A DNA stretch of 64,000 bases, from contig JAVHLM010000022.1 of the NCBI GenBank assembly GCA_031082125.1, positions 62,001 through 126,000 on the forward strand, in the 5' to 3' direction. The notes below the pieces were generated by a model. It made no database searches and had not been told where the DNA came from. It was given only the letters and a program-made list of their open reading frames with translations. A program made the translations under genes and the position numbers. Numbering within the stretch: the stretch's first letter is position 1; the number at the start of each line of letters is the position of its first letter. This document shows positions 34,777-42,959 of this stretch, in pieces. The DNA comes from Candidatus Eremiobacterota bacterium (lineage in GTDB: Bacteria; Vulcanimicrobiota; CADAWZ01; Ess09-12).

Positions 34777-34804
34777 ATTATACCATAAACAGGAAAGCAG
34801 TAAA
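34777..34804 (-). promoter_or_regulatory. Sigma-70-type promoter for the YARHG gene
   Basis: On the minus strand TTTACT (34799-34804) and TATAAT (34777-34782) are 16 bases apart. Transcription would begin about 20-25 bp before the ribosome site. Confidence 0.6.
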
Positions 34805-34826
34805 GGCTTCCACTGCAGGGGGCTCC

Positions 34827-35588
34827 TCAGCTGACCGTGAGGAACAGGTCAGTAAGGTATTTTTGAAGAAGCTCTTCCTGAGCCTCGTTGAGATCATCGA
34901 GGGAGACGCCGGCAAACCATTTCTTGAGGGAGCGGGCATGGCGGGTGTGGATGATCGTTGCCCTGCACGTGAGGGGAGGGATCTTTTTATAAGGGCCTAT
35001 TAAAAGCCTTATGTTCTGCCTGGCCTCGATGTTCCTGTCCGCTTCAATCAGCACACCCTCAAGACTGATATCAACGACTTTGCCCTGGTAGTCCTTCTCG
35101 CCGCCCAGAAGCCTCCAGGTGACTGGAATATCTGCAGTCATCCTGATGGTTTTCCTCCTGTAGCGCCCTCCCTCCTTGCGCAGGTCATACTTCTGAAGCA
35201 GCAGGCCCAGCCAGGATTTGGCGATTTTCTGCTCCAGGTCATTATACTGAAGCCCCGCGATGCAGCTCTCATCGGACTTCCTGCACCATGATACTGTCAT
35301 GTAGATGTCATTGACCTCATAACGGGATTTCTCAAAATGCGGGGAGTCTCCTCTTGCGGAGACAAGCAGGTTGCTTCCAGGCGTGAGCTTGCCCCCTGAA
35401 TGGACCAGCATTCCATAGAGGCTTATGTCCTTGATCACAAGAGGAATGGTGCTCTGCTGCTGATAGGTGAATATCCCGGGTATATCACATGGCTTTCGCG
35501 GGTAATTCCGCCTCTCCCGCAGCAGGTGCTCCAGGCGCTTCCCCCAGATCCTGTTGAAAAGGCTTCTCATCTCATCGATGATCTTCAT
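34827..35588 (-). CDS. Tandem PilZ-domain protein
   Basis: 253 residues with two PilZ domains. Each has the c-di-GMP-binding pair: RNYPR with DISLYG (about residues 27-80) and RKTIR with DISLEG (about 145-200). By family, PilZ proteins bind cyclic di-GMP and alter motility, polysaccharide export or pilus function. It has no output domain, so it probably acts by binding another protein. The first domain is close to the N-terminus and is preceded by a basic helix. It is the first gene of a minus-strand run but is separated from the YARHG gene by that gene's own promoter. Confidence 0.82.
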   Translation of the reverse strand: MKIIDEMRSLFNRIWGKRLEHLLRERRNYPRKPCDIPGIFTYQQQSTIPLVIKDISLYGMLVHSGGKLTPGSNLLVSARGDSPHFEKSRYEVNDIYMTVSWCRKSDESCIAGLQYNDLEQKIAKSWLGLLLQKYDLRKEGGRYRRKTIRMTADIPVTWRLLGGEKDYQGKVVDISLEGVLIEADRNIEARQNIRLLIGPYKKIPPLTCRATIIHTRHARSLKKWFAGVSLDDLNEAQEELLQKYLTDLFLTVS

Positions 35589-35631
35589 TATCCCGGCCTC
35601 GATTCAGCGGGCAGTCATGGACCCTTTGATT

Positions 35632-36105
35632 TCACCGGCCGCCAGGAGTGATTTCGTCCGGTTTCAGGCCCAGGGCCTCGATATCCGCCAGATCCCTATG
35701 GCGCGAAAGGGCCTTTTTATTGATCACAAGCTGGGTTTTTCCGATGAAAAATACCGGCACACCGCCATAGGCTCCATTGGCCCGGTGAAGCCAGGCATCG
35801 TTCCAGGAAACTCCGGTGAGGGAAGTGAGAATATCTATGCGAACTGGAGGGAGACCAAGCTGCACCACCCGCTCCGGCTCAATGAAATCATCGGCGGTGA
35901 GCCCAAGCGAGCCGAATCCGAAACACTCGAGGGCGCGGAGGATTCTTCCCGCATTTTCCCTGTCCGGCCTCACATAAAGGTCAAGGTCTCCCGTGAAGCG
36001 CGGAGCGCCATGAAAAGCCAGGGCATATCCACCCACTATGAGATAGTCAACTTTTTCGCTGTTGAATAACTCGAGCAACTCTCTGAAGTCCTGCGGTATC
36101 TCCAC
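35632..36105 (-). CDS. Nucleotidyltransferase (DUF6036-like), probable toxin-antitoxin member
   Basis: 157 residues. The catalytic signature of small nucleotidyltransferases is intact: VDYLIVGGYALAFHGAPRFT followed by DLDLYV, giving the GG and DxD metal-binding residues. Such proteins transfer nucleotides to tRNA or protein and occur in MNT/AbiEii-type toxin-antitoxin pairs. The upstream small gene overlaps it by 59 bp, so they are translated together. A decayed relative lies at 23390. Which partner would be the toxin is not known. Confidence 0.8.
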   Translation of the reverse strand: MEIPQDFRELLELFNSEKVDYLIVGGYALAFHGAPRFTGDLDLYVRPDRENAGRILRALECFGFGSLGLTADDFIEPERVVQLGLPPVRIDILTSLTGVSWNDAWLHRANGAYGGVPVFFIGKTQLVINKKALSRHRDLADIEALGLKPDEITPGGR

Positions 36106-36232
36106 TGTACTGCCTTCTCAAAAGCTCCACAGCCTCGAGCCTCTCCTCGGAAGTGCGGCTTTCCCAGTAAGCAAGGCTGCTGTCGCTGTCCGGCTCTGTG
36201 AGCTTTTTCCTTTTCACGGTTTTCTCAATCAT
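36047..36232 (-). CDS. Small partner protein of the nucleotidyltransferase
   Basis: 61 residues from the ATG at 36232 (AGGACC upstream; 70 residues from 36259 is possible). Charged and helical, with SSLAYWESRTSEERLEAVEL and RRQYSG, a string I recall from short proteins encoded directly before DUF6036 nucleotidyltransferases. It overlaps the nucleotidyltransferase gene by 59 bp in another frame. Likely antitoxin or specificity partner, by context only. Confidence 0.65.
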   Translation of the reverse strand: MIEKTVKRKKLTEPDSDSSLAYWESRTSEERLEAVELLRRQYSGDTAGLQRVARVIQQRKS

Positions 36233-36285
36233 ACCAGGTCCTGTCATGATATTCCACAATTCTGGGAAATTGATATTTCATTGAA

Positions 36286-36314
36286 AGTATAGCACATCAG
36301 GGGGGTATACTCAA
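36286..36314 (-). promoter_or_regulatory. Promoter of the nucleotidyltransferase pair
   Basis: On the minus strand TTGAGT (36309-36314) and TATACT (36286-36291) are 17 bases apart. The start of transcription would be near 36279, 20-47 bp upstream of the two candidate ATGs. Confidence 0.65.
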
Positions 36315-36337
36315 GAGCATGCATGGCACGGAGGCAG

Positions 36338-36838
36338 TTAAAATATCACAGGGACCTGGCTGCGGATTTCCTCAATTACTTCACTGGCTGTCCGGATAAG
36401 ATCAGCTCCCTGCTCTCCCCATGCCTCGGCCAGGCTGCAATGGGAGATATCGCCCGTGCACAGGGCTTCCTCAAGCTCACTGTAAGCGGCAAGATAGTGC
36501 TCATAGCCGGACCGGACATCCTCAATCAAGGCAAGATGAATCCTTTTGACGCTCTCGGGAATCCCGCCACAGTCACAGGCCCGGGTTGCAGCTTCTTCCA
36601 CAAGGCTGCGGTAGTGAAGGGCCTCATGACCAACCGCGCAGCAAATCTCCTCTGGCAGAAGGCTGAATCCATCGCCTCCTTTTGCTCCGGGAGACCCCTC
36701 TGCATCAGCGCAGGTAAAAAGTGAAATTATCCGGGATGAAAGGGAGCGAAGCCTCTCAAGAGGCTCCTGGGCAGGGATGCTCTCCCTGCTGGCCATATCC
36801 TGCATTAATTTTTCAAAGGTTCTGAGCTTGTAGAGCAT
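36338..36838 (-). CDS. Hypothetical helical protein
   Basis: 166 residues, mainly helical, with Cys/His residues (CCAVGHEALHYRS, ACDCGG, SHCS). It might bind a metal, but no family pattern is clear. The start at 36838 follows a GGGGGAGG site. A frame on the opposite strand covers most of the same DNA and is judged a shadow. It lies about 60 bp after the gene at 36895, with a stable hairpin between them. Confidence 0.55.
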   Translation of the reverse strand: MLYKLRTFEKLMQDMASRESIPAQEPLERLRSLSSRIISLFTCADAEGSPGAKGGDGFSLLPEEICCAVGHEALHYRSLVEEAATRACDCGGIPESVKRIHLALIEDVRSGYEHYLAAYSELEEALCTGDISHCSLAEAWGEQGADLIRTASEVIEEIRSQVPVIF

Positions 36839-36858
36839 CTTTCCGCCTCCCCCGTATT

Positions 36859-36883
36859 GAGGCCCCCTTCCGCAGGGGGCCTC
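36859..36883. terminator. Intergenic hairpin, possible attenuator
   Basis: GAGGCCCCC and GGGGGCCTC pair perfectly around a 7-base loop between two minus-strand genes. There is no T-run, so it may act as a partial terminator or processing site. Confidence 0.5.
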
Positions 36884-36894
36884 ATTGTCACTGC

Positions 36895-37194
36895 CTAGTT
36901 GTGCTTGTCGGCATATATAAGGCCGCTTACCTTGTCAAGCTGGTGATTGAGGAGCATGCGCTCCTTTGGTCCCACCTTGCCGTCATTGGCTTTAAAATCC
37001 TGAAGCATTGCCTCGTACCTGTTCTCGCCGGCCCTTACCTTCTGGAGCTCCTCTTCGCTGAGGGAGCCTTCGCTGATTCCATCCTGGACGCGGGCGTTCT
37101 GGTTCTCCATTCTCTGCTCGAGGCCGGGCGCGTTCACCCTGCCATAGCCCCCCGAGGGGATCAGACCGTTGTCTACTCTGCCTACGTGATACAT
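36895..37194 (-). CDS. Small hydrophilic protein with calcium-loop-like segment, unknown
   Basis: 99 residues, charged, no signal peptide or membrane helix. The segment FKANDGKVGPKE recalls an EF-hand-like or dockerin-like loop (D-G-x-V/I-x-x-x-E), which would bind calcium, but only one is present. The start at 37194 has AGGAGG upstream. No family recognised. Confidence 0.6.
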   Translation of the reverse strand: MYHVGRVDNGLIPSGGYGRVNAPGLEQRMENQNARVQDGISEGSLSEEELQKVRAGENRYEAMLQDFKANDGKVGPKERMLLNHQLDKVSGLIYADKHN

Positions 37195-37378
37195 TGCTCG
37201 TTCCTCCTTTTCCTTTTCCTTTTTCTACAGGGTTAGACCCTCTCAGATCGCTGCTGTTTCCTCATTTTCGTTAATATTATGTAACAGTATTGTTATCATA
37301 TTGTTAACGGGTATATTGAGAAGGTCTTTCACCGGCTTTCTTGAATACCTGACATAATTTTGCCGCAGGCGGTGGACC

Positions 37379-37975
37379 ATGAGCTTTTTTTCCCTTCTAC
37401 TGGGGTTTCTGCCCTGGATTGTTTTTTTGATTATCGCCGGCCACCACAGCCTGGCGCAGCTGAAAATTGCCATCCTGGTCTCCTTTGTGCTCAATATCAT
37501 CGGGGGTATCACAAAATATCAGCGTGGAGTCATAATGTGGGCGGGCCTCGCTTTTTTTGCCTTTGACACCGTGGCAGTGGTGATATTTGAGAACATGTGG
37601 GTTGTCAGCCACATGGCCGTCCTTGCGAGCGGCACCCTTTTTGTCGCTGCTTTTGTCACCATGCTGGCCGGACACCCCTTTGTGTTTGCCTATGCGCGGG
37701 ATGGCGTCGATAAAAAATACTGGAACTCGCCCCGCTTCCTGCGGACCTGTTATCTCATCACCTCGGTATGGTGCGCCGTTTTCCTCCTCAACACCCTGAC
37801 TAACTTTTTCAGAATCTACCACAGGGAGATTCCATCCTGGATTTACGAGGCGGCAGAAAACACTTTTCTTGTATCAGGCGCGCTTTTTACCACTCTTTAT
37901 GTGAAGCATGTGAAGAAGAAGAGCGCTGCCATGCATAAGGAGGATGAGACTCCCCCGGAAGCCTCTCATTCCTGA
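37379..37975 (+). CDS. Multi-pass membrane protein, unknown
   Basis: 198 residues with five to six hydrophobic helices from the N-terminus onward, and a charged tail ending MHKEDETPPEASHS. No transport or enzyme motif recognised. Many aromatic residues and His occur within helices (AGHHSLAQ, VVSHMAV). The 184 bp upstream are A+T-rich and probably hold promoters for this gene and the divergent one at 36895, but no clean -35/-10 pair was found. Confidence 0.65.
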   Translation: MSFFSLLLGFLPWIVFLIIAGHHSLAQLKIAILVSFVLNIIGGITKYQRGVIMWAGLAFFAFDTVAVVIFENMWVVSHMAVLASGTLFVAAFVTMLAGHPFVFAYARDGVDKKYWNSPRFLRTCYLITSVWCAVFLLNTLTNFFRIYHREIPSWIYEAAENTFLVSGALFTTLYVKHVKKKSAAMHKEDETPPEASHS

Positions 37976-38122
37976 AGTGCATGCGCCATTGATAAATCGT
38001 AATACAATGAGGCGCTCATCCATTTCGCAGACAGGAGAGCCACAGGGTATTCCGTTTCATTCTGAGAGGAATCTCCCCCCCAATCAAGAAGAATTTCATG
38101 AAATAATTTTATGGAGGTGGGC

Positions 38123-39724
38123 ATGAAATTTTCTCAACGGTGCTTTCTTTTTCTTGTGTTCTCCGCATTCCTTTCACTTGTCGTTCTTTCAGGATGCGGC
38201 GGCAGCGGAGGAGACAGCGGGGGGGGAGGATGGTATGGAGGGGGCACCTCGGCTGCGACAGCTCCGCAAGTGACCTCGGTGACCTTCCCCAACAATATCG
38301 TCACCTCAGGCTCACCATGCACTATTTCAGGCACCGGCTTCGGATCGAGCAGGGATGGAGGGAGCAGCTATGTGAGCTTCTACGACACACAATCCAGCAC
38401 AGCTCCGCTCTATGGATCAAGTTACCCTGCCTGGAGCGATACGTCGATCATCTGCTATGCTCCCGGTTTTACGACCGGCCGTACCTACACGGTCGTAGTC
38501 AATGTGGTCTCTAACGGCGTCACTGTGAGCTCATCAACAAGCCCGGAGAGCTCAAACCAGGTGACAACCTCCACTGTCACCCCGCCTTCAATCACTTCAA
38601 TATCCCCATCCACGGTGAATACAGGCAGCAACATAACCATCACGGGATCTAATTTCGGAGAATGGCAGACCAGCAATTACGTGGTAGCAGGCACTGTCCC
38701 CGTGACGGTGATCAGCTGGGTTTCAAATTCAATCGTATGCACCATCCCTTCCACCACTTCATCAGGCACCGTGCAGGTTTACGTGCACACTGACGCCGGC
38801 GGCAACAGCAGCACGTTCCCTGTCACCGTCTCAGGCTCCTCATCGGCCCTTCCAGGAAAGTATCTCCTTACCTTTCATGTGCGCGATATATCCGGCGGGG
38901 TAAACACCTCTGACAATACAAAGTGCATGGTGCAATTTGCTTACTCCGATGACAGTATCACATGGACACCGGTGCCCAATTTCACTCCTTTCAAGGGAAG
39001 TGCCCCTGATCTTCTCAAACGGGGCAATACCGTTTATTTCTATACTCCCGACCCTGATATTGTGACACGGTACAATGCCTCGACAGGCACAATGACCAGC
39101 GGCGTTCCAGTGGTGATAAAACAGTCTGACGGCACGAATGATGACTACGGCGACATATCCCCCTACCTCGATCCCTCGACCAACAAGATTGTGATCTTCT
39201 ACAAGTCCACCAAGGGATATTCAGGCGACCCGCAGTACGGCACCCTTCCGGTATGCTCTGCCACAGAAGTGGAGGGAAGCGACGGCACCCAGTTCACAAA
39301 AGACGACGGGAACAGGATAGCCCCCCTCAAGCATGCGGACGCAAGCATTTTCTTCGACGGCACCCAGTATATCCTGTACGTGGGATATAATCCCCAGAGC
39401 GTGGGAGAAAAGCCCAAAACATACGTCTATACCTGCTCAACCCTGAGAGGAACCTATAATCCCATTTCCACCCTTCCCGGCGGGCTCCTCACCGAGTCAG
39501 GAAGCGTTCCCTGCGGCTACTATGATCCGGTTACGGCGAAATACTGGACCTATATCACCCTGCTCAGCCCCACCTCGGCGGCGGTAATCAAGAGAGCTTC
39601 CCACAGCGACTTCTCAAGGCAGCTCACAGACTCCGATTTCACCACGGTGGTCTCCAACACCCTGTATCCTGGCCTTAAGACCACCGATTCCACCGAGAGC
39701 CCGGGATTCAAGCCGAACAACTGA
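38123..39724 (+). CDS. Lipoprotein with two IPT/TIG domains and a propeller-like C-terminus
   Basis: 533 residues. The lipobox VLSGC is followed by a Gly/Ser-rich spacer. Two IPT/TIG immunoglobulin-like domains begin PQVTSVTFPNNIVTSGSP and PSITSISPSTVNTGS. The C-terminal 290 residues (ALPGKYLLTFHVRDISGG onward) have the DS-x-S-W and YxDPSTNK patterns of sialidase or GH43-type five-bladed propellers, but I cannot assign catalytic residues. Probably a surface protein that binds carbohydrate. The ATG at 38123 follows GGAGGTG by three bases; an ATG at 38111 is inside the ribosome site. Confidence 0.75.
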   Translation: MKFSQRCFLFLVFSAFLSLVVLSGCGGSGGDSGGGGWYGGGTSAATAPQVTSVTFPNNIVTSGSPCTISGTGFGSSRDGGSSYVSFYDTQSSTAPLYGSSYPAWSDTSIICYAPGFTTGRTYTVVVNVVSNGVTVSSSTSPESSNQVTTSTVTPPSITSISPSTVNTGSNITITGSNFGEWQTSNYVVAGTVPVTVISWVSNSIVCTIPSTTSSGTVQVYVHTDAGGNSSTFPVTVSGSSSALPGKYLLTFHVRDISGGVNTSDNTKCMVQFAYSDDSITWTPVPNFTPFKGSAPDLLKRGNTVYFYTPDPDIVTRYNASTGTMTSGVPVVIKQSDGTNDDYGDISPYLDPSTNKIVIFYKSTKGYSGDPQYGTLPVCSATEVEGSDGTQFTKDDGNRIAPLKHADASIFFDGTQYILYVGYNPQSVGEKPKTYVYTCSTLRGTYNPISTLPGGLLTESGSVPCGYYDPVTAKYWTYITLLSPTSAAVIKRASHSDFSRQLTDSDFTTVVSNTLYPGLKTTDSTESPGFKPNN

Positions 39725-39753
39725 TCAGGCTCATCACCATGGAAAGGTGAAGA

Positions 39754-39786
39754 AAGAGGGCCCTCACGGACCCTCTTATTCTTTTT
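39754..39786 (+). terminator. Rho-independent terminator
   Basis: AAGAGGG and CCCTCTT form the stem, followed by ATTCTTTTT, 30 bp after the IPT/TIG lipoprotein gene. Confidence 0.8.
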
Positions 39787-40009
39787 GACGCAGATGTCCG
39801 TAATTTCCCTGTAAAGCGAAGTTCACCGGATGAGCACCGCCTTAACCCCGCCATGGTAACATTCCCTGCGAAATTATGGCTTTTCAGCTTTTTATGGTAT
39901 AATACAAAAAGGTATAGCTTGGATTTGTATTCCTTTGTCCCAAAAGACTTCCCCCGGATAATACACTTCCAAGGGCTCCTGATGCCTGAAAAATGTTCGG
40001 AGGTGAAAC

Positions 40010-40417
40010 GTGGGAAGCTTATTCAACCGGGTACCCTTTGAGGCAGTGCACGAAGCGGTCAGGAAAAACCAGCTCGCAAAGGTGAGGGAATTTTGCCTCA
40101 AAAACAAAGACCTTGTCAATGTGAGAGATAAATTCAACAATGCGCCGATTCATCTGGCAGTACAGGGAGGCCAGATGGAAATGCTGAAATTTCTGCTGTC
40201 AAAAGGCGCTGACATCAATGCACAAAACAGCAACGGATATACTGCCCTCCACATTGCAGTGGAGAAAGTCTATCAGGACATTGTGAGATTTCTCCTGTCA
40301 CAGTCTGCCGATACCAGCATAAAGAACAGTGAGAACTGCACACCGCTCGAGCTGGCAGTAAAGCTTAACTACAGCACCATGGCTGATTATCTCCGCTCTC
40401 AGAATTCTCAGCACTGA
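40010..40417 (+). CDS. Ankyrin-repeat protein
   Basis: 135 residues with three to four ankyrin repeats (NAPIHLAVQGGQMEMLKFLL, GYTALHIAVEKVYQDIVRFL, CTPLELAV). No signal peptide. Ankyrin repeats bind proteins. The GTG at 40010 has GGAGGTG upstream. A TATAAT at 39898-39903 could be its -10 element. The related thermonuclease-ankyrin protein at 48642 has similar repeats. Confidence 0.8.
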   Translation: MGSLFNRVPFEAVHEAVRKNQLAKVREFCLKNKDLVNVRDKFNNAPIHLAVQGGQMEMLKFLLSKGADINAQNSNGYTALHIAVEKVYQDIVRFLLSQSADTSIKNSENCTPLELAVKLNYSTMADYLRSQNSQH

Positions 40418-40485
40418 GTGCACTGTTACAGGCGGAAATAAGCCCTGGAAGCTGAGAGCGCGGCCAGGCCTGGGCCATAAGATAT

Positions 40486-40668
40486 TCAGGCTTTCAGCGG
40501 CTCCTTCTTGTCAACGGCCCTGCACTTCATGCAGCTTCCCGCCCTGAAGCCCTGCTTTGTGCAGGTTCCGGGCACTATGTGGTCACAGCCCACGTTTCCG
40601 CATCTCTTGCAGTGGTAAAGAGCGCCTGTGCAGCTCTGTGAGTTTTTCTTGGCAGGGAATTGAGTCAT
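40486..40668 (-). CDS. Small zinc-ribbon-like protein
   Basis: 60 residues with seven Cys: CTGALYHCKRCGNVGCDH and GTCTKQGFRAGSCMKC, enough for one or two structural zinc sites. The ATG at 40668 has GGAAGGTG upstream; a longer frame to 40725 lacks a good start. Probably binds zinc; possible roles include protein or nucleic acid binding. A TATAAT on its strand at 40702-40707 may be the -10 element. Confidence 0.65.
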   Translation of the reverse strand: MTQFPAKKNSQSCTGALYHCKRCGNVGCDHIVPGTCTKQGFRAGSCMKCRAVDKKEPLKA

Positions 40669-40805
40669 TTTCGCACCTTCCTTACAAGCTTTCCTTATTA
40701 CCATTATAAGGGGACATAGTTGCAAAATCTGCGAATATCACGTAGTATAATAAAAATGCCCCGAGGCAGATAAAGGCGCAGGATTCACAGGGAGAGGACC
40801 ATTCC

Positions 40806-41774
40806 ATGAAGGAGAACGAGCACACCAAGGCCCAGATTTTCCTGAAGATGTTCATGCTGATCGCGTCAAATCCCCTTCTTTCCCCGCAGGAGGTGCAGAA
40901 AAGCCTGGCAATCGGCAAGGACCGCTACCACCGCTATTTCAATGAATTGAGCTCCATTGTGCCTGTCACATACTCGAGGGACGAGAAGCGTTACCGCTTC
41001 GAGTCTGAGAAGGAGAGCACCCAGCTGGTGGTCAATGAGAAGGAGTTCTATACCTTCCTGTCCATGCTCCACGGGGTGAGCAAAAGCCGCGGCAGCGACT
41101 GCGCCGAGGCCCTCGACACCCTCAAGAAGCTCCGGTGGACCGATCCCAGCGTGGAGCACATGAAAAACTACTGCGTCTTTCTTGATGAGAGCGACATGTG
41201 CGAGGACCTGCCCCTCAACCTTTTCCAGCTCAACAAGGCTATTCTCGCGAGAAGGAGAATTGCCTTCGCCTACCAGGCCGAAAAAAAGTTCGTGCCGCGC
41301 ATCAGGGCCGAGCCTCTCCGGCTCCTGCATGACAGCTGGTGGTATCTGCTGGGCAACCCCGTGGACAACGGCTACGAAAGAGGATTCCGCTTCTATAAGA
41401 TCTCACGGATGAGAGAGATAGAGATCCTGGAAGAGCAGTTTGTCATGCCCGACCCCTCGAGGATCAAGGTAAAGCGCATGAGTATCCCCTGGGATTTCAC
41501 TCCCTCGGGAGAGAGCGAGCCTGAAGAGGTGGTGGTAGAGTTCAGCGGCTCTGCCACAAGGTACATCAGGGAGATCCATTACCACCACACGCAGAAGGTA
41601 AGCGATCTTCCAGGCGGGAGGCTCCGCTTCAGCGTTGAGGTCATGGCGCCGCAGCTGATGGTCAACTGGATCCTCTCCTTCGGCGGGCTTGCAGTGGTGA
41701 TAGAGCCCGGGAGCCTCCGGGAGGCCGTGGCCGGGGAAGCCCGCAGGATTTACGGGCTCTATGGAAAAGAATGA
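40806..41774 (+). CDS. WYL-domain transcription regulator
   Basis: 322 residues. An N-terminal winged helix (about 10-75) is followed by a WYL domain with the key aromatic segment SWWYLLGNPVDNGYERGFRF and RAEPLRLL, then a C-terminal WCX-like domain. WYL regulators sense nucleic acid or small ligands and often control DNA-damage or defence genes. It lies 30 bp upstream of sbcD on the same strand and probably forms an operon with sbcD-sbcC, so it may regulate them. Confidence 0.85.
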   Translation: MKENEHTKAQIFLKMFMLIASNPLLSPQEVQKSLAIGKDRYHRYFNELSSIVPVTYSRDEKRYRFESEKESTQLVVNEKEFYTFLSMLHGVSKSRGSDCAEALDTLKKLRWTDPSVEHMKNYCVFLDESDMCEDLPLNLFQLNKAILARRRIAFAYQAEKKFVPRIRAEPLRLLHDSWWYLLGNPVDNGYERGFRFYKISRMREIEILEEQFVMPDPSRIKVKRMSIPWDFTPSGESEPEEVVVEFSGSATRYIREIHYHHTQKVSDLPGGRLRFSVEVMAPQLMVNWILSFGGLAVVIEPGSLREAVAGEARRIYGLYGKE

Positions 41775-41804
41775 CAGGAAAGCAAAGTCCTGGAGGCACA
41801 CCTG

Positions 41805-42959
41805 ATGAAACTCATCCATACGGCTGACTGGCACCTGGGGCGCATATTTCATGGAGTCCATCTCACGAAAGATCAGGAATACCTGCTCGAGGGCCTCATT
41901 GCCCTGGTGAGGGAAGAAAAGCCCGACGCGGTAATCATATCAGGGGACGTGTACGACAGGGCAGTACCCCCGCCTGATGCGGTGAACCTCCTCGATCACG
42001 TGCTCTCGGAGCTTGTTCTCTCCCTGGGGAGCACCGTCCTCGTCATCCCCGGCAACCATGACAGCCCCGAAAGGCTCGCCTTCGCCTCGCGCCTCCTGGC
42101 CGGAAGAAACCTTCATGTCTGCAGGCTGCCAGGCCCCTCCTTGGAGCCTGTGATTCTCGAGGATTCCCATGGGCCAGTGGATTTTCATCTTCTCCCCTAC
42201 TCTGAGCCTCCAGCGGTAAAGGAGCAGCTCCAGGACGAAACCATCCACGATCATGACAGTGCCATGGCAGCCGCAACGTCGAGAATTAAGAAGGCGATGA
42301 GGCCCGGGGGGCGCTCGGTCCTCGTGGCCCATGCCTTTGTCAGCGGCGGTCTCACAAGTGAATCGGAGCGGCCCCTCTTCATAGGGGCTGCCGGTGCCGT
42401 GAGCTCATCACATTTTGAGGGCTTCAGCTACGTGGCTCTCGGCCACCTTCATCGCTGCCAGCACACCGGTCCCGGGCCTGTCCATTACCCGGGCTCTCTT
42501 TACAAGTATTCGTTTTCAGAAGCCTCCCACGCAAAATCGGTGAACGTCGTCGAGCTTGACGGGAAAGGCGCTGTCACCGTGAGGCCTGCTCCTCTCAGGC
42601 CCCGGCATGATGTCAGGGTGGTGAGGGGGTACCTGAAAGATCTTCTGAAAGGCCCTGCTTCGGGGGAAGACCGCGAAGATTATCTCATGGTGCTTCTGGA
42701 GGATAGAGAGCCGATCCTTGATGTCAAGCGGAAACTCCAGGAGGTTTACCCTCACGTGCTCCCTGTCGAGCGGGTCTCCCTGGACATTGAAGGAGAAAGA
42801 ACAGGGAGCTCGAGAGAAAACCTCTCACTTACCGCGGAGCAGCTCTTCGGCTCCTTCTTCCTTGAAGTGACCGGTGAAGACCTCACCGGTGACCATGTCC
42901 GCTTATTCTGCGAGGCGGTAAAGAACGTGGACCGCCTTGAAAGGGAGGGAGCCCGGTGA
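41805..42959 (+). CDS. sbcD: Exonuclease subunit SbcD
   Basis: 384 residues. The Mre11-type phosphoesterase motifs are in order: HTADWHLGR (Asp8, His10), SGDVYDR, PGNHDSPERLA, and ALGHLHRCQ near 230. With SbcC it forms a complex that cuts DNA hairpins and degrades double-strand ends using manganese. GGAGG precedes the ATG. It overlaps sbcC by four bases. SbcCD cleaves long palindromes, which is notable beside the hairpin repeats elsewhere in the window. Confidence 0.95.
   Translation: MKLIHTADWHLGRIFHGVHLTKDQEYLLEGLIALVREEKPDAVIISGDVYDRAVPPPDAVNLLDHVLSELVLSLGSTVLVIPGNHDSPERLAFASRLLAGRNLHVCRLPGPSLEPVILEDSHGPVDFHLLPYSEPPAVKEQLQDETIHDHDSAMAAATSRIKKAMRPGGRSVLVAHAFVSGGLTSESERPLFIGAAGAVSSSHFEGFSYVALGHLHRCQHTGPGPVHYPGSLYKYSFSEASHAKSVNVVELDGKGAVTVRPAPLRPRHDVRVVRGYLKDLLKGPASGEDREDYLMVLLEDREPILDVKRKLQEVYPHVLPVERVSLDIEGERTGSSRENLSLTAEQLFGSFFLEVTGEDLTGDHVRLFCEAVKNVDRLEREGAR

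Noticed and set aside
36323-36724. Plus-strand frame of 133 codons opposite the gene at 36338-36838
   Set aside because: The minus-strand gene has a strong ribosome site and sits in a same-strand gene run; the plus frame has none.
37397-37822. Minus-strand frame over the membrane protein at 37379
   Set aside because: It is the complement of a clear multi-helix membrane protein with better start and composition.
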